This document shows positions 8,758 through 16,962 of a DNA stretch of 64,000 bases, in pieces; positions within the stretch are counted from its first letter, which is position 1; each line of letters opens with the position of its first letter. Made by a program: the position numbers and the translations under genes. This stretch comes from Bacillota bacterium (GTDB lineage Bacteria; Bacillota_A; Clostridia; Lachnospirales; Lachnospiraceae). The DNA is taken from the NCBI GenBank assembly GCA_023443625.1, contig JAEZTQ010000093.1, forward strand, positions 277,861-341,860. The letters are read 5' to 3'. Under the pieces are notes generated by a model. The model saw nothing but the letters and a program-made list of their open reading frames with translations. It ran no database searches and was not told the origin of the DNA.

Positions 8758-8776
8758 GCCTTCCCTTTGAGGTAGT

Positions 8777-8821
8777 AACCTCCCAAGCAAATGCAAACAA
8801 GGTTTGCATCGTCCTGAGAGG
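8777..8821 (-). repeat. Copy 1 of a duplicated 45-bp terminator hairpin
   Basis: Identical over 45 bp and in the same orientation to 9459-9503. It contains the stem ATGCAAAC/GTTTGCAT and outer CCTC/GAGG arms. This copy lacks the T-run that follows copy 2. It lies between the DUF2442 gene and the AraC-type gene. Confidence 0.85.
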
Positions 8822-8833
8822 TAAAGCGATCAC

Positions 8834-9109
8834 TTATGCTATTCTTTCCTCTATCGCTTGTAATGCATAGAGTGTTTCAGGATCAATATCAATACACTTA
8901 CTAGCATCTCTATTACCTTCCAAATCCCATGCCAATGTATCGTTAATTATTGTACATGCATTTAAGAAAGTATTCTTATCTGTTAATGGTTGAAAAATCT
9001 CTTTCTCCAATAATGGAGAAACATCATATAAAACAATCTTTCCATCTTCGAAATAAACTGTAACTGTGTAATTCTCATTTGGAATCACTTGAACTATTTC
9101 AGGAAACAT
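8834..9109 (-). CDS. DUF2442 domain protein
   Basis: 91-residue small protein matching DUF2442 as I know it: VTVYFEDGKIVLYDVSPLLEKEIF followed by DLEGNRDASKCIDIDPETLY. Function unknown. ATG 9109 with GGAGGTGAG. It is the second gene of a pair with the DUF4160 gene (17-bp gap). Such pairs recur in bacterial genomes, often near mobile or toxin-antitoxin genes, but no biochemical role is established to my knowledge. The pair is bracketed by two 45-bp direct repeats. Confidence 0.8.
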   Translation of the reverse strand: MFPEIVQVIPNENYTVTVYFEDGKIVLYDVSPLLEKEIFQPLTDKNTFLNACTIINDTLAWDLEGNRDASKCIDIDPETLYALQAIEERIA

Positions 9110-9126
9110 AGTTTCTCACCTCCGAT

Positions 9127-9387
9127 TTATACCAATGGACTTATTCTATTCAATAATTTTCCATCTTTCGACAATTCCCAGTTTTGCATTAATTCATCTT
9201 GATGAATTACACACCACGCTAAAATCAATTTAAGTTGTCTGGACGGCAATGCCCCTTTTATTATTCTAGCATTACAAATATCTACAATGGCTTTATTATC
9301 ATTATACTCAGCATGAAAATGCGGTGGATTATGATCATCATAATACATGGTCACACGTATACCATAAAACAAAGATATCTCCGGCAT
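9127..9387 (-). CDS. DUF4160 domain protein
   Basis: 86-residue protein with the DUF4160 signature: a YGIRVTMYYDDHNPPHFHAEY segment near the N-terminus and a C-terminal W-L-S-K-DGK stretch. Start chosen at ATG 9387 because the AAGGAG site is 9 nt upstream; the ATG at 9396 is only 1 nt from it. Function unknown; paired with DUF2442. Confidence 0.8.
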   Translation of the reverse strand: MPEISLFYGIRVTMYYDDHNPPHFHAEYNDNKAIVDICNARIIKGALPSRQLKLILAWCVIHQDELMQNWELSKDGKLLNRISPLV

Positions 9388-9452
9388 GTTTTTCATCTCC
9401 TTTTCAATTATATTTCTATATATATTTTACCACAGTTCTCTAAAAAAATATA

Positions 9453-9503
9453 CCAAAAAACCTCCCAAGCAAATGCAAACAAGGTTTGCATCGTCCTGAG
9501 AGG
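9453..9503 (-). terminator. Rho-independent terminator of rplM-rpsI (copy 2 of the 45-bp repeat)
   Basis: On the minus strand, 73 nt after the rpsI stop, the CCTC...GAGG hairpin with inner GATGCAAAC/GTTTGCATT stem is followed by TTTTTTGG. This is the functional-looking parent copy of the 8777-8821 repeat. Confidence 0.85.
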
Positions 9504-9575
9504 CTCTGAATAGTTATATTCGTTTGATGAAGTTTGCATACAAACTTCCATGAGCTTTGCAAAGCAAAGACCATA

Positions 9576-9968
9576 TTATCTCTTGGAGAACTGAGGAGCA
9601 CGACGAGCTGCCTTTAAGCCGTACTTCTTTCTTTCCTTCATTCTTGGATCTCTTGTTAAGAAACCTGCTTTCTTAAGTGCAGGACGGTAATCTGCATCAG
9701 CGTGTAATAACGCTCTGGAGACACCATGTCTGATTGCACCAGCTTGGCCAGTGAATCCGCCTCCCTTAACGTTTACCAATACATCAAATTTATCCTGTGT
9801 ATCAGTAAGTACAAGTGGCTGACGTACAATTAATTTTAAGGTATCTAAACCAAAATAATTGTCCATCTCTCTCTTATTTATGATAACCTTGCCTGTTCCA
9901 GGTACAAGGTAAACTCTTGCAATACTGCTCTTTCTTCTACCAGTTCCGTAATATCTTGCCTTAGCCAA
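9576..9968 (-). CDS. rpsI: 30S ribosomal protein S9
   Basis: 130 residues, the normal length. The C-terminal tail [16 protein letters not shown] is the basic extension that reaches the ribosomal P site. The start is a TTG at 9968, 8 nt behind AGGAGG. Second gene of the rplM-rpsI operon (28-nt gap), closed by the terminator at 9453-9503. Confidence 0.98.
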   Translation of the reverse strand: MAKARYYGTGRRKSSIARVYLVPGTGKVIINKREMDNYFGLDTLKLIVRQPLVLTDTQDKFDVLVNVKGGGFTGQAGAIRHGVSRALLHADADYRPALKKAGFLTRDPRMKERKKYGLKAARRAPQFSKR

Positions 9969-9996
9969 TGTATTTTCCTCCTTTCAACCTCTCTGA

Positions 9997-10431
9997 TTAA
10001 TATTTAATCTCTAATGCTTCCGGTTTCTGAGCTGCATGTGTATGCTCAGGTCCTGCAAATACATGTAATTTTGTAATCATGGATCTTCCTAAAGGTCCCT
10101 TTGGAAGCATTCCTTTCACTGCAAGTCTGATTACTTCTGTAGAGTCTTTAGCCATCATCTGAGCTAAAGTTGTCTCTCTCATACCACCTGGATAATCAGA
10201 GTGGTTGTAATAAATCTTCTGCTCCATCTTCTTACCAGTTGTAGTAATTTTATCTGCATTTACAACGATTACATAATCACCTGTATCAATGTGAGGAGTA
10301 AAGGTTGGTTTGTTTTTACCTCTTAATATTGCGGCAATCTCAGATGTGAGACGTCCTAATGTATGTCCTGTAGCATCAACCACATACCATTTTCTTTCAA
10401 TAGTAGCCGGACTAGCCATAAAACTTTTCAT
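9997..10431 (-). CDS. rplM: 50S ribosomal protein L13
   Basis: 144 residues with the L13 core: [49 protein letters not shown]. It binds 23S rRNA early in 50S assembly. ATG 10431 with AAGGAGG. In B. subtilis this pair follows truA; here it has its own promoter and truA is 35 kb away. Confidence 0.98.
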   Translation of the reverse strand: MKSFMASPATIERKWYVVDATGHTLGRLTSEIAAILRGKNKPTFTPHIDTGDYVIVVNADKITTTGKKMEQKIYYNHSDYPGGMRETTLAQMMAKDSTEVIRLAVKGMLPKGPLGRSMITKLHVFAGPEHTHAAQKPEALEIKY

Positions 10432-10549
10432 TGGTTTACCTCCTTATGAAAATATATTCTCCAAAATTTTATTTTCTCTTCACGACCGTAACGCTTTATA
10501 TCAAGTCAAAAAGCAATATACTGTGTCAAATTCATTAATCACGAGCTCA

Positions 10550-10581
10550 AATACTATTACCGGGGCTTTGGTTCAAGTATT
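10550..10581 (-). promoter_or_regulatory. Leader hairpin upstream of rplM, possible L13 autoregulatory leader
   Basis: In the transcribed leader, AATACT/AGTATT arms (10576-10581 and 10550-10555) and an inner ACC/GGT pair enclose a GCCCCGG-containing loop. Firmicutes are known to carry an L13 leader RNA upstream of rplM; whether this matches its consensus could not be tested. Confidence 0.35.
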
Positions 10582-10599
10582 CTCACGTCACAATTCATT

Positions 10600-10628
10600 A
10601 TTATATAATATGTTTCCCAGTGTGTCAA
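10600..10628 (-). promoter_or_regulatory. Consensus sigma-A promoter of rplM-rpsI
   Basis: TTGACA (10628-10623), 17-bp spacer, TATAAT (10605-10600) on the minus strand: both hexamers are perfect. The predicted start is about 160 nt before the rplM start codon. Confidence 0.85.
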
Positions 10629-10773
10629 GCAATTTCCAATAAATATGTACCAGCAAAACTCCTTTTTTTGTTACAGTTCTGGCCATGTAAGAGAATTGAA
10701 AACCCCTTGGTAAGTTTCTTGCATACAAGTCCTTTTCATTTTTCTTATATGGACAGAGCTGTAATTTATTACT

Positions 10774-10865
10774 AAATATAGGCTGCTGCTATGTAGTATA
10801 TCACCAAATACCAGATTATTTTATCTAATATTTTTAAGTGTACCACATAACAGTAGCCCATATTT
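10774..10865. repeat. Imperfect 24-bp inverted repeat in the rplM/GH13 intergenic region
   Basis: Arms at 10774-10797 and 10842-10865 match at 20 of 24 positions in inverted orientation, around a 44-bp AT-rich centre. No open frame. The rest of 10629-10976 shows no other feature to me. It could be a non-coding RNA, a terminator complex or a small mobile remnant. Confidence 0.5.
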
Positions 10866-10976
10866 AATATATGAATTATTCTCCCAATAAACTCATCTTA
10901 AATTATATTACTTTATATTTCTCTAGTACCCATATACTCTAAACAGCTCTACTTACATTCCAAGCATGGTAAAGCG

Positions 10977-12680
10977 TTATTTCTTTAATATAACGATGGA
11001 GTATATGGGCATATTTAGTACACCATCTTCTAATGTAACTGCATTACCATCCACAGACATGTATCCCCGAATGTTTAATTCTCCATATCCTGCTTTATTT
11101 AAATCTACCGCTGCTATATCATTATTAATATTGTAGACAATTACAAGCTCACTACCCTCATATACTTTCTTCAGAGCACAGATATTATCATCCGTAAGTT
11201 CATCAATAGCACTTATATCCCCTCTAGCAATCTCCGGGTTTTCGTTACGGATGCGAAGAGCACGTCTGTAGTAATTTAAGATTGATAAAGGATCCTGCTC
11301 TTGCTCATCCAGAGGTTTAAATGTCTGTTCAACCTCATCTGCTCCTATTGGCGGATTTGACATACCGGTTTTGTTTGTTGTACTCCACTGCATGGGTAGA
11401 CGCTTATTCTCATCTCTATCCCCCATACTGTTCATACCGATTTCTTCTCCGTAATAGACAAAGGGACTTCCATTTAAGGTAAGTAATATGCCTGCTGCCA
11501 TTTTCATCTGATTATCATTATAGGAACATTGGGCTGAGACCCTTGTCGTATCATGATTGCTAAGAAAGGGTGCATCAATATAGTCTGGATTATTCTCAGC
11601 ATAGCTTTGATTTATATTAATTAGTGATTTTAAGAAGGATTTTGCAGAGAAGGTTCCTAATTTCTTCACTGCCGATGCAATAATTCCATTATATTGAGCT
11701 ACAGGAAAATTAAAAAAGCTCTTTACTCCGCTTTTATAATAGGAAGAAATAAGTCCTGCTTGATCAAAGACTTCTCCAACAATATAGGCATCCTTATTGA
11801 TACTTTTCACATAATCATTGAACCATTCTAGTACTTCTATGTTCTTGGAGGTTACACCAGAATAATATTCTTTAGCAGCATCCAGTCGAAAACCATCAAT
11901 ACCCAGGTCAAGCCAGAATTTGGCCGCTTTTTCGATTTCTTCCCTTAGCTCTTGACTTTCCAATGCCAGATCGGGCATTAGAATCCAGAATACACCTTCA
12001 TAGTACCACTTAGAGATGCCAGTGGGGTAGTAATCGTTACTTCCTTCATACTCATTAGTAAAATGATAATATCCAACAGAAGGGCATTCTTTTAAATCAG
12101 GCTCTTCATCCACTCCCAGACTCTCAAGATATTGAACCGCTTCTTTAAACCAGGGATGCTCTACTGAAGTATGATTGAATACAAAATCAATAATTAACCT
12201 TATATTCCTTTTATGGCATTCTGATACAAGATTTTCAAAATCCTCCAGGGTTCCGTACTGGGGATCTACGGTATAATAATCTGTGACATCATATTTATGA
12301 TAGGTGGGGGATGGCATAATAGGCATTAGCCAAATTCCGTTAAAACCCATATCACTTATATAATCTAATTTGGAGATAATCCCATTGAAATCACCCATTC
12401 CATCACCATTACTATCACAATAGGAAGCAACAAATATCTCATAGTAATTTCTGTAATCATCCTCAATAATATTAATTGCCTGTTCATATTCGTACTTCAC
12501 TGTCTGAATGTCATCTCCAATGTTCTCAGGAACAGGTGTAGATGTCCCTTCTATATTGTTTAAAACCTGAGCTTTATCTTTGGTATCCTTACTATTCACT
12601 TTTGCTTTATTACTGCATCCAGAAAATAATGGAAACACCATGATGGCGCATAAAAACATGGCAATTATTCTTCTTCTCAT
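10977..12680 (-). CDS. Secreted GH13 alpha-amylase lipoprotein
   Basis: 567 residues. The signal peptide ends in a lipobox-like LFSGC (C22), so the enzyme should be anchored on the outer face of the membrane. The GH13 conserved regions are all present: DFVFNHTS (I), GFRLDAAKEY with the nucleophile Asp (II), GEVF with the acid Glu (III), FLSNHDTTR (IV). It would hydrolyse alpha-1,4-glucans into malto-oligosaccharides. Start at ATG 12680 behind GGAGGAAAT; the upstream frame extension is not needed. Last gene of the malE-malF-malG-amylase operon (50 nt after malG); it supplies substrate for the transporter. Confidence 0.9.
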   Translation of the reverse strand: MRRRIIAMFLCAIMVFPLFSGCSNKAKVNSKDTKDKAQVLNNIEGTSTPVPENIGDDIQTVKYEYEQAINIIEDDYRNYYEIFVASYCDSNGDGMGDFNGIISKLDYISDMGFNGIWLMPIMPSPTYHKYDVTDYYTVDPQYGTLEDFENLVSECHKRNIRLIIDFVFNHTSVEHPWFKEAVQYLESLGVDEEPDLKECPSVGYYHFTNEYEGSNDYYPTGISKWYYEGVFWILMPDLALESQELREEIEKAAKFWLDLGIDGFRLDAAKEYYSGVTSKNIEVLEWFNDYVKSINKDAYIVGEVFDQAGLISSYYKSGVKSFFNFPVAQYNGIIASAVKKLGTFSAKSFLKSLININQSYAENNPDYIDAPFLSNHDTTRVSAQCSYNDNQMKMAAGILLTLNGSPFVYYGEEIGMNSMGDRDENKRLPMQWSTTNKTGMSNPPIGADEVEQTFKPLDEQEQDPLSILNYYRRALRIRNENPEIARGDISAIDELTDDNICALKKVYEGSELVIVYNINNDIAAVDLNKAGYGELNIRGYMSVDGNAVTLEDGVLNMPIYSIVILKK

Positions 12681-12730
12681 ATTTCCTCCGACCTTTATCA
12701 AGGCATAATATTAAATTTTTAGGACAGCTC

Positions 12731-13606
12731 TTATCCCTTTACTGCACCTGATATACCTTCTGTAAAAAATCTCTGTGTATATAAGAATAATATAGCGATA
12801 GGAATAGATATAACAACACAGCCGGCAAAGAAGGTAGTATAATAATATAAAAGAAATTCTTTCTGAAGCATATCCCACAAGCCAATGGCAACGGTATAGT
12901 ACTTCCTGTCCTGTCCCAGGATTACCCGGGCGAAAATGTAATCCACCCATGGTGCCATAAAAGAAGTTATCAGAGTATTTACGATAATAGGTTTTGATAA
13001 TGGAATAGTGATTTTTCTAAATACCTGCCATTTGGTAGCTCCATCAATATACGCCGCTTCATCAATCGTCTTGGGAATTGTATCAAAGAAACCCTTCGCT
13101 ACATAAAAACATAGGCAAGCACCCGCCGAATATACCAGGACCAGCGCAAATAGTTTAAAGGAACCCTTTTCTAAAAGACCAAAGCCCTTTAAAATATAAT
13201 ATACAGCTATCATGGACATAAATCCTGGAAACATTCCAAGGATTAAAGCAATATTCATTAGCTTTTTACGCATTTTAAACCGAAGTCTTGACAGTACGTA
13301 AGAAATGCATAATACAAAAAATGCAGAAATCAAGCAGCTTGCAATTGCCACAATTAAGGTATTGATAAACCATCTCGTGAATACCAGGCTTCCATTTTGA
13401 GAAAATAAATTCTTGTAGTTATCCAGTGTGTAACCCCTAGGGAATATATAGCTTGTATAGGTTCCTTTTTCCTTGCGTAAAGAGGTTAAGATTACAAAGA
13501 AAATAGGAAGTACCCAGATAGCCCCAGCAACAGCCAGAAATAAATGTACCACAGAATCGCATATTATTTTTCTCTTTGAACGAGTTTTGCTTATTATTTT
13601 ACTCAT
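12731..13606 (-). CDS. Sugar ABC transporter permease, MalG type
   Basis: 291 residues, six predicted membrane segments, and the cytoplasmic EAA loop EAAYIDGATKWQVFRKITIPLSKP that docks the ATPase. C-terminus SGAVKG is typical of MalG-like permeases. The start codon overlaps the malF stop by one base (TAATG), so the two are translationally coupled. Together with the partners at 13606 and 15106 it forms a malto-oligosaccharide importer; no ATPase is encoded here. Confidence 0.92.
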   Translation of the reverse strand: MSKIISKTRSKRKIICDSVVHLFLAVAGAIWVLPIFFVILTSLRKEKGTYTSYIFPRGYTLDNYKNLFSQNGSLVFTRWFINTLIVAIASCLISAFFVLCISYVLSRLRFKMRKKLMNIALILGMFPGFMSMIAVYYILKGFGLLEKGSFKLFALVLVYSAGACLCFYVAKGFFDTIPKTIDEAAYIDGATKWQVFRKITIPLSKPIIVNTLITSFMAPWVDYIFARVILGQDRKYYTVAIGLWDMLQKEFLLYYYTTFFAGCVVISIPIAILFLYTQRFFTEGISGAVKG

Positions 13607-14994
13607 TATTGAAACGCCTCCTCATCTTTATAGGATCTTGTACGACGATAGGTAAGCAAGGATATTAAAGCCAATATTACAAATACGATGATACCAACAA
13701 CTGCACCTAAGTTGTATTCTTTATTGGTAATTGTAAGCTTAAAGAGCCAGGTAACTAACAAATCCGTCTTTCCAGCATAATAGTAATCCAGAGATTCAGG
13801 ACCTCCTCCTGTTAATAAGAAGATAACATTAAAGTTATTAATATTACCAACAAAAGTAGTAATTAAGGTAGGGGTTGTGATAAATAGCATATAGGGCAAT
13901 GTTATTTTGAAGAAAGCAACAAGGGAATTTGCTCCGTCAACCCTGGCTGAATCATATAAATCCTTTGGGATATTCTGCAATATACCTGTGGTACTTAGCA
14001 TAGTATAAGGAACACCAATCCAGATATTAACACAGATAATCGTGATTTTAGCTAATGTGGGATCCGTTAAAAAGGGAATGGAAGTTTCTATTAACCCCAG
14101 ACTTTTTAGTAAGGAATTCACCGGGCCATTGGTATTAAAAATTGTACTCATAAATAAAAGGGATACAAATTGAGGAACTGCGATGGATAATACGAAGAGA
14201 AACCTCCAAAAGCCTTTACAACGTGTTCCTTCCCGATTAATGATCAGCGCTAAAATCGTTCCTAATATGTAACAGGTGAATGTGGAGAAGACCGCCCATA
14301 CAATAGTCCAGGATAATACTGGCCAGAAGGTTCTTGATAATTCTCCTCCACGCTGAAACATTTCAATGAAATTATCAAATCCAACCCAGTCAAACAAGTT
14401 ACCGGGTGGCTGATGCTTCTGATCATAATTGGTAAATGCAATCAAAATCATAAAGATCAGGGGAACGATAGTAAAACATAAAACACCCAGGATAGGGAGG
14501 GAAAGTAGAGTCTTATGGAGATTTTGCTGCCCTAAGGATTTTAAATCATCAAGAAAACTGGGAACCGGTCTTCCTAGTTCCTTTCTTATTTGTGCATTAT
14601 ATGCACTTTTTACCGAGGATACTAAAGCAAATAGAAAGATAATTGATACAACGATAGTAATAACCCCATAGAGCAGACAAAGCATGGAATTGTCCCCAAT
14701 TAGATATTCATATACCTGCTTCTTTTCATTAAAAACTTCTTCCTGCAAGGTTGTTCCCAGTGTAACAAAATCGCCTATAGCTTTAATTCCATAGTTGATC
14801 ATATAGAATATGTACACAATTTCTATTCCTAATAACAGTAGCCCTCGTATAATCTGTTTATGAAGGATATTGCCCAAGCCAAAGATGACTGCTGATAATT
14901 TAGTAAGTACATTACCGTATTTTAATGCAGTACCAAGGCTGGCATTATTATATGAGACTGATTTTGCCGATGATTTATTCATCCTGCCGTCCAT
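13606..14994 (-). CDS. Sugar ABC transporter permease, MalF type
   Basis: 462 residues, longer than most MalF-like permeases because of an N-terminal extension with about three extra membrane segments (GLLLLGIEIVYIFYMINYGI, MLCLLYGVITIVVSIIFLF). The EAA loop reads DSARVDGANSLVAFFKITLP. Start at ATG 14994, 7 nt behind AGGAGGAAGG; an upstream TTG at 15021 is unlikely. Partner of the MalG-type permease and binding protein of the same operon. Confidence 0.92.
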   Translation of the reverse strand: MDGRMNKSSAKSVSYNNASLGTALKYGNVLTKLSAVIFGLGNILHKQIIRGLLLLGIEIVYIFYMINYGIKAIGDFVTLGTTLQEEVFNEKKQVYEYLIGDNSMLCLLYGVITIVVSIIFLFALVSSVKSAYNAQIRKELGRPVPSFLDDLKSLGQQNLHKTLLSLPILGVLCFTIVPLIFMILIAFTNYDQKHQPPGNLFDWVGFDNFIEMFQRGGELSRTFWPVLSWTIVWAVFSTFTCYILGTILALIINREGTRCKGFWRFLFVLSIAVPQFVSLLFMSTIFNTNGPVNSLLKSLGLIETSIPFLTDPTLAKITIICVNIWIGVPYTMLSTTGILQNIPKDLYDSARVDGANSLVAFFKITLPYMLFITTPTLITTFVGNINNFNVIFLLTGGGPESLDYYYAGKTDLLVTWLFKLTITNKEYNLGAVVGIIVFVILALISLLTYRRTRSYKDEEAFQ

Positions 14995-15105
14995 AACCTT
15001 CCTCCTCCTATTTCTTTTCAACTCTGCGGTTTCACATGGTAGAAACGGAATGTCCTTATTTCAGAACATTCCGCTCCTAATTTAGCTTAAATCTATTTCA
15101 ATATG

Positions 15106-16443
15106 CTATTCCTCTACTTTTAAAGTAGCCACAAAAGTATCAAGCTTTTCCTGTGCATTCTCTTTATTGAAATCACCACTTCTAATTTCTGTTGTAAAGG
15201 CTGCTACATTTGACCAATATTTTGCATTGAACTCAACTGAAGTAGGCTGCATAACGGATGCCATATTTGCCTCCTTTACCAGTACTGCTGCAACTTCATT
15301 GGCCTGAACCTCCGGTGTATTACCAACAGCCATATTGGTAGGAACCTGGGAAGTCTCTGCAAAACGCTGTTTCTGCATCTCTTCACCGCCTAGGTAGGCT
15401 GCAAAAGCTACAGCAACTTCAGGGAATTTCGACTGAGCGTTAACACCGATACATTTGGAATCATAGAAGCCCTTTAATTGATAATCTGTACCGTTAAGCT
15501 TGAAGGTAGGAATTACAGCAACACCCAAGTCATCACCTAATATCTCCTTATATGTATTATATTCCCAAGCACCGGTAAACCATGCACCAATCTTATGATC
15601 AGTTGCTAATTCCGTTAAGGAAACATCGTCTGCATAAGCACATTTCTTATTATTAATTAAATCGATTATGTAATTTGTTACTGCTAAGCCGTTGGCATTG
15701 TTCCAATCACATCCGGCTGCAAAATCAGTAAAATCTGGTCCATAAATAGTGTTACCTGCACCATAATACCAGGCACCCAGTTTCCAGCCTCCTGCGGAAT
15801 CAAAGCAGAAGTTATATACACCATCCCCAGTATCCTTAGCCATTATGGTATCCAGAGATTTAATATCGTCTTCTGTCAAGATAGTTTTATCATAATACAT
15901 GAAGAAAGTATTATGAGTAAATGGTATTGCATAGATTGCATCATTAACAGTAGCAGTTTTAACTACTTGTTCAGCCATAGTTGTCTTTACCATTTCTTCT
16001 GTTGATCCACCCAGTCTTGCAATAGCACCTGCGTTAACAAGTTCCTGTAATTGGTTACTTGCAAAGAAGAATACATCAGCTGCTGCTGAAACGTCCTTTA
16101 ATATGGGATCTCTTGCTGTATCTTCACCTTGAGCCTCTACTGTGAATTCAATGTTCCACTCAGGATGTAATGCCTGAAAGGACTTGCACATAGAGTCAAC
16201 TGTACCGGGCTGGATCTGATTCTCTGGTGCCCATACCTTCAAGGTTACATCCTGGGGAACAAGCTCTTCTGTTGTATCAGGAGTATCTGTTGTGTCAGAA
16301 GTATCCTCTGTGTCAGGGGCTTCTGTTACTGGAGTATCACCATCATTCGATGTTGTCTCGTCTTTCTTACCGCATGCTGCAAAACTTCCTGCTACCATAA
16401 TGGTAACTAAGAGTAATGCAATAAGTCTTGATAATTTTTTCAT
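15106..16443 (-). CDS. Maltodextrin-binding lipoprotein (MalE type)
   Basis: 445 residues. Lipoprotein signal ending in SFAAC (C24), then an acidic Thr/Asp-rich linker (DTSDTTDTPDTTEE) and an extracellular solute-binding domain of family 1 (LKVWAPENQIQPGTVDSM, GIGVNAQSKFPEVAVAFAAYLGGEE-like C-lobe). It delivers oligosaccharides to the permeases at 12731-14994. ATG 16443 follows AGAGGTAGAGGT. First gene of the operon; a TTGACA/TATTCT promoter and candidate LacI operators lie upstream. Confidence 0.92.
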   Translation of the reverse strand: MKKLSRLIALLLVTIMVAGSFAACGKKDETTSNDGDTPVTEAPDTEDTSDTTDTPDTTEELVPQDVTLKVWAPENQIQPGTVDSMCKSFQALHPEWNIEFTVEAQGEDTARDPILKDVSAAADVFFFASNQLQELVNAGAIARLGGSTEEMVKTTMAEQVVKTATVNDAIYAIPFTHNTFFMYYDKTILTEDDIKSLDTIMAKDTGDGVYNFCFDSAGGWKLGAWYYGAGNTIYGPDFTDFAAGCDWNNANGLAVTNYIIDLINNKKCAYADDVSLTELATDHKIGAWFTGAWEYNTYKEILGDDLGVAVIPTFKLNGTDYQLKGFYDSKCIGVNAQSKFPEVAVAFAAYLGGEEMQKQRFAETSQVPTNMAVGNTPEVQANEVAAVLVKEANMASVMQPTSVEFNAKYWSNVAAFTTEIRSGDFNKENAQEKLDTFVATLKVEE

Positions 16444-16541
16444 ACCTCTACCTCTTTTCTTTTTTATTTGCTTATATCTCAAGTCACATGGCTATATGAC
16501 CGAGCCTCAACATATAATCTTCAAAACTTCAACTAATTATA

Positions 16542-16559
16542 TTTCGAATAATTTCGAAA
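16542..16559. promoter_or_regulatory. Candidate LacI-type operator, TTTCGAA repeats
   Basis: Two copies of TTTCGAAW (16542-16549 and 16552-16559, the second a perfect palindrome) sit just downstream of the malE -10 box, a place where a bound repressor would block transcription. The same core recurs at 16758-16769 near the lacI gene. Confidence 0.5.
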
Positions 16560-16568
16560 CTTTATCTT

Positions 16569-16597
16569 AGAATACCACCAATACCTAAATTTGTCAA
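16569..16597 (-). promoter_or_regulatory. Promoter of the first malto-oligosaccharide operon
   Basis: Minus strand: TTGACA (16597-16592), 17-bp spacer, TATTCT (16574-16569). The leader is about 120 nt long. Confidence 0.75.
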
Positions 16598-16600
16598 TAG

Positions 16601-16614
16601 TTTCCCTTGGGAAA
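16601..16614. promoter_or_regulatory. 14-bp palindrome directly upstream of the malE -35 box
   Basis: TTTCCCTTGGGAAA is a perfect palindrome ending 3 bp from the -35 hexamer. Possible activator or repressor site; no family assignment. Confidence 0.4.
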
Positions 16615-16757
16615 TTTCGTCACATTTTATATTTTTATCCCATACATCTATGTTCCTTTGTGCATTTTTATCTTCTAAACTGTACTTGTAGCCTATTCAC
16701 ATATTTTTAAGTATAATAATTTAACAAATCTTGTTTTTTGTGGTAATATGTTTATAT

Positions 16758-16769
16758 ATTTTCGAAAAT
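16758..16769. promoter_or_regulatory. ATTTTCGAAAAT palindrome, third copy of the TTTCGAAA core
   Basis: Perfect 12-bp palindrome in the divergent malE/lacI spacer, about 130 bp upstream of the lacI promoter. Together with 16542-16559 it suggests a repeated operator and possible DNA looping. The rest of the 480-bp spacer (16444-16962) shows only promoters. Confidence 0.4.
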
Positions 16770-16894
16770 AAACTATTTCTCCAGAGATTTATACTGTAAT
16801 AGACTTTTATTCGTAGAGAGCAAGATAAATACTTGAAGTTGAGGTACAACACCATAGAAATATGGGAAGAAATACGGGAAACAACAATCATATA

Positions 16895-16923
16895 TTGAAA
16901 ATGGTATGACTTAGGGTTATACT
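16895..16923 (+). promoter_or_regulatory. Promoter of the first LacI-family gene
   Basis: TTGAAA (16895-16900), 17-bp spacer, TATACT (16918-16923), 40 bp before the start codon. Confidence 0.65.
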
Positions 16924-16962
16924 GATGTTGATTAGAATATTAGAATAACTTAGGGGAGGCTT

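Noticed and set aside
8834..9387. Calling DUF4160/DUF2442 a toxin-antitoxin system
   Set aside because: Pairing and mobility signs fit, but no toxin fold or motif is recognisable; evidence is insufficient.
10518..10543. Second rplM promoter (TTGACA near 10528)
   Set aside because: The nearest TATAAA-like box is about 23 bp away, too far for a sigma-A promoter.
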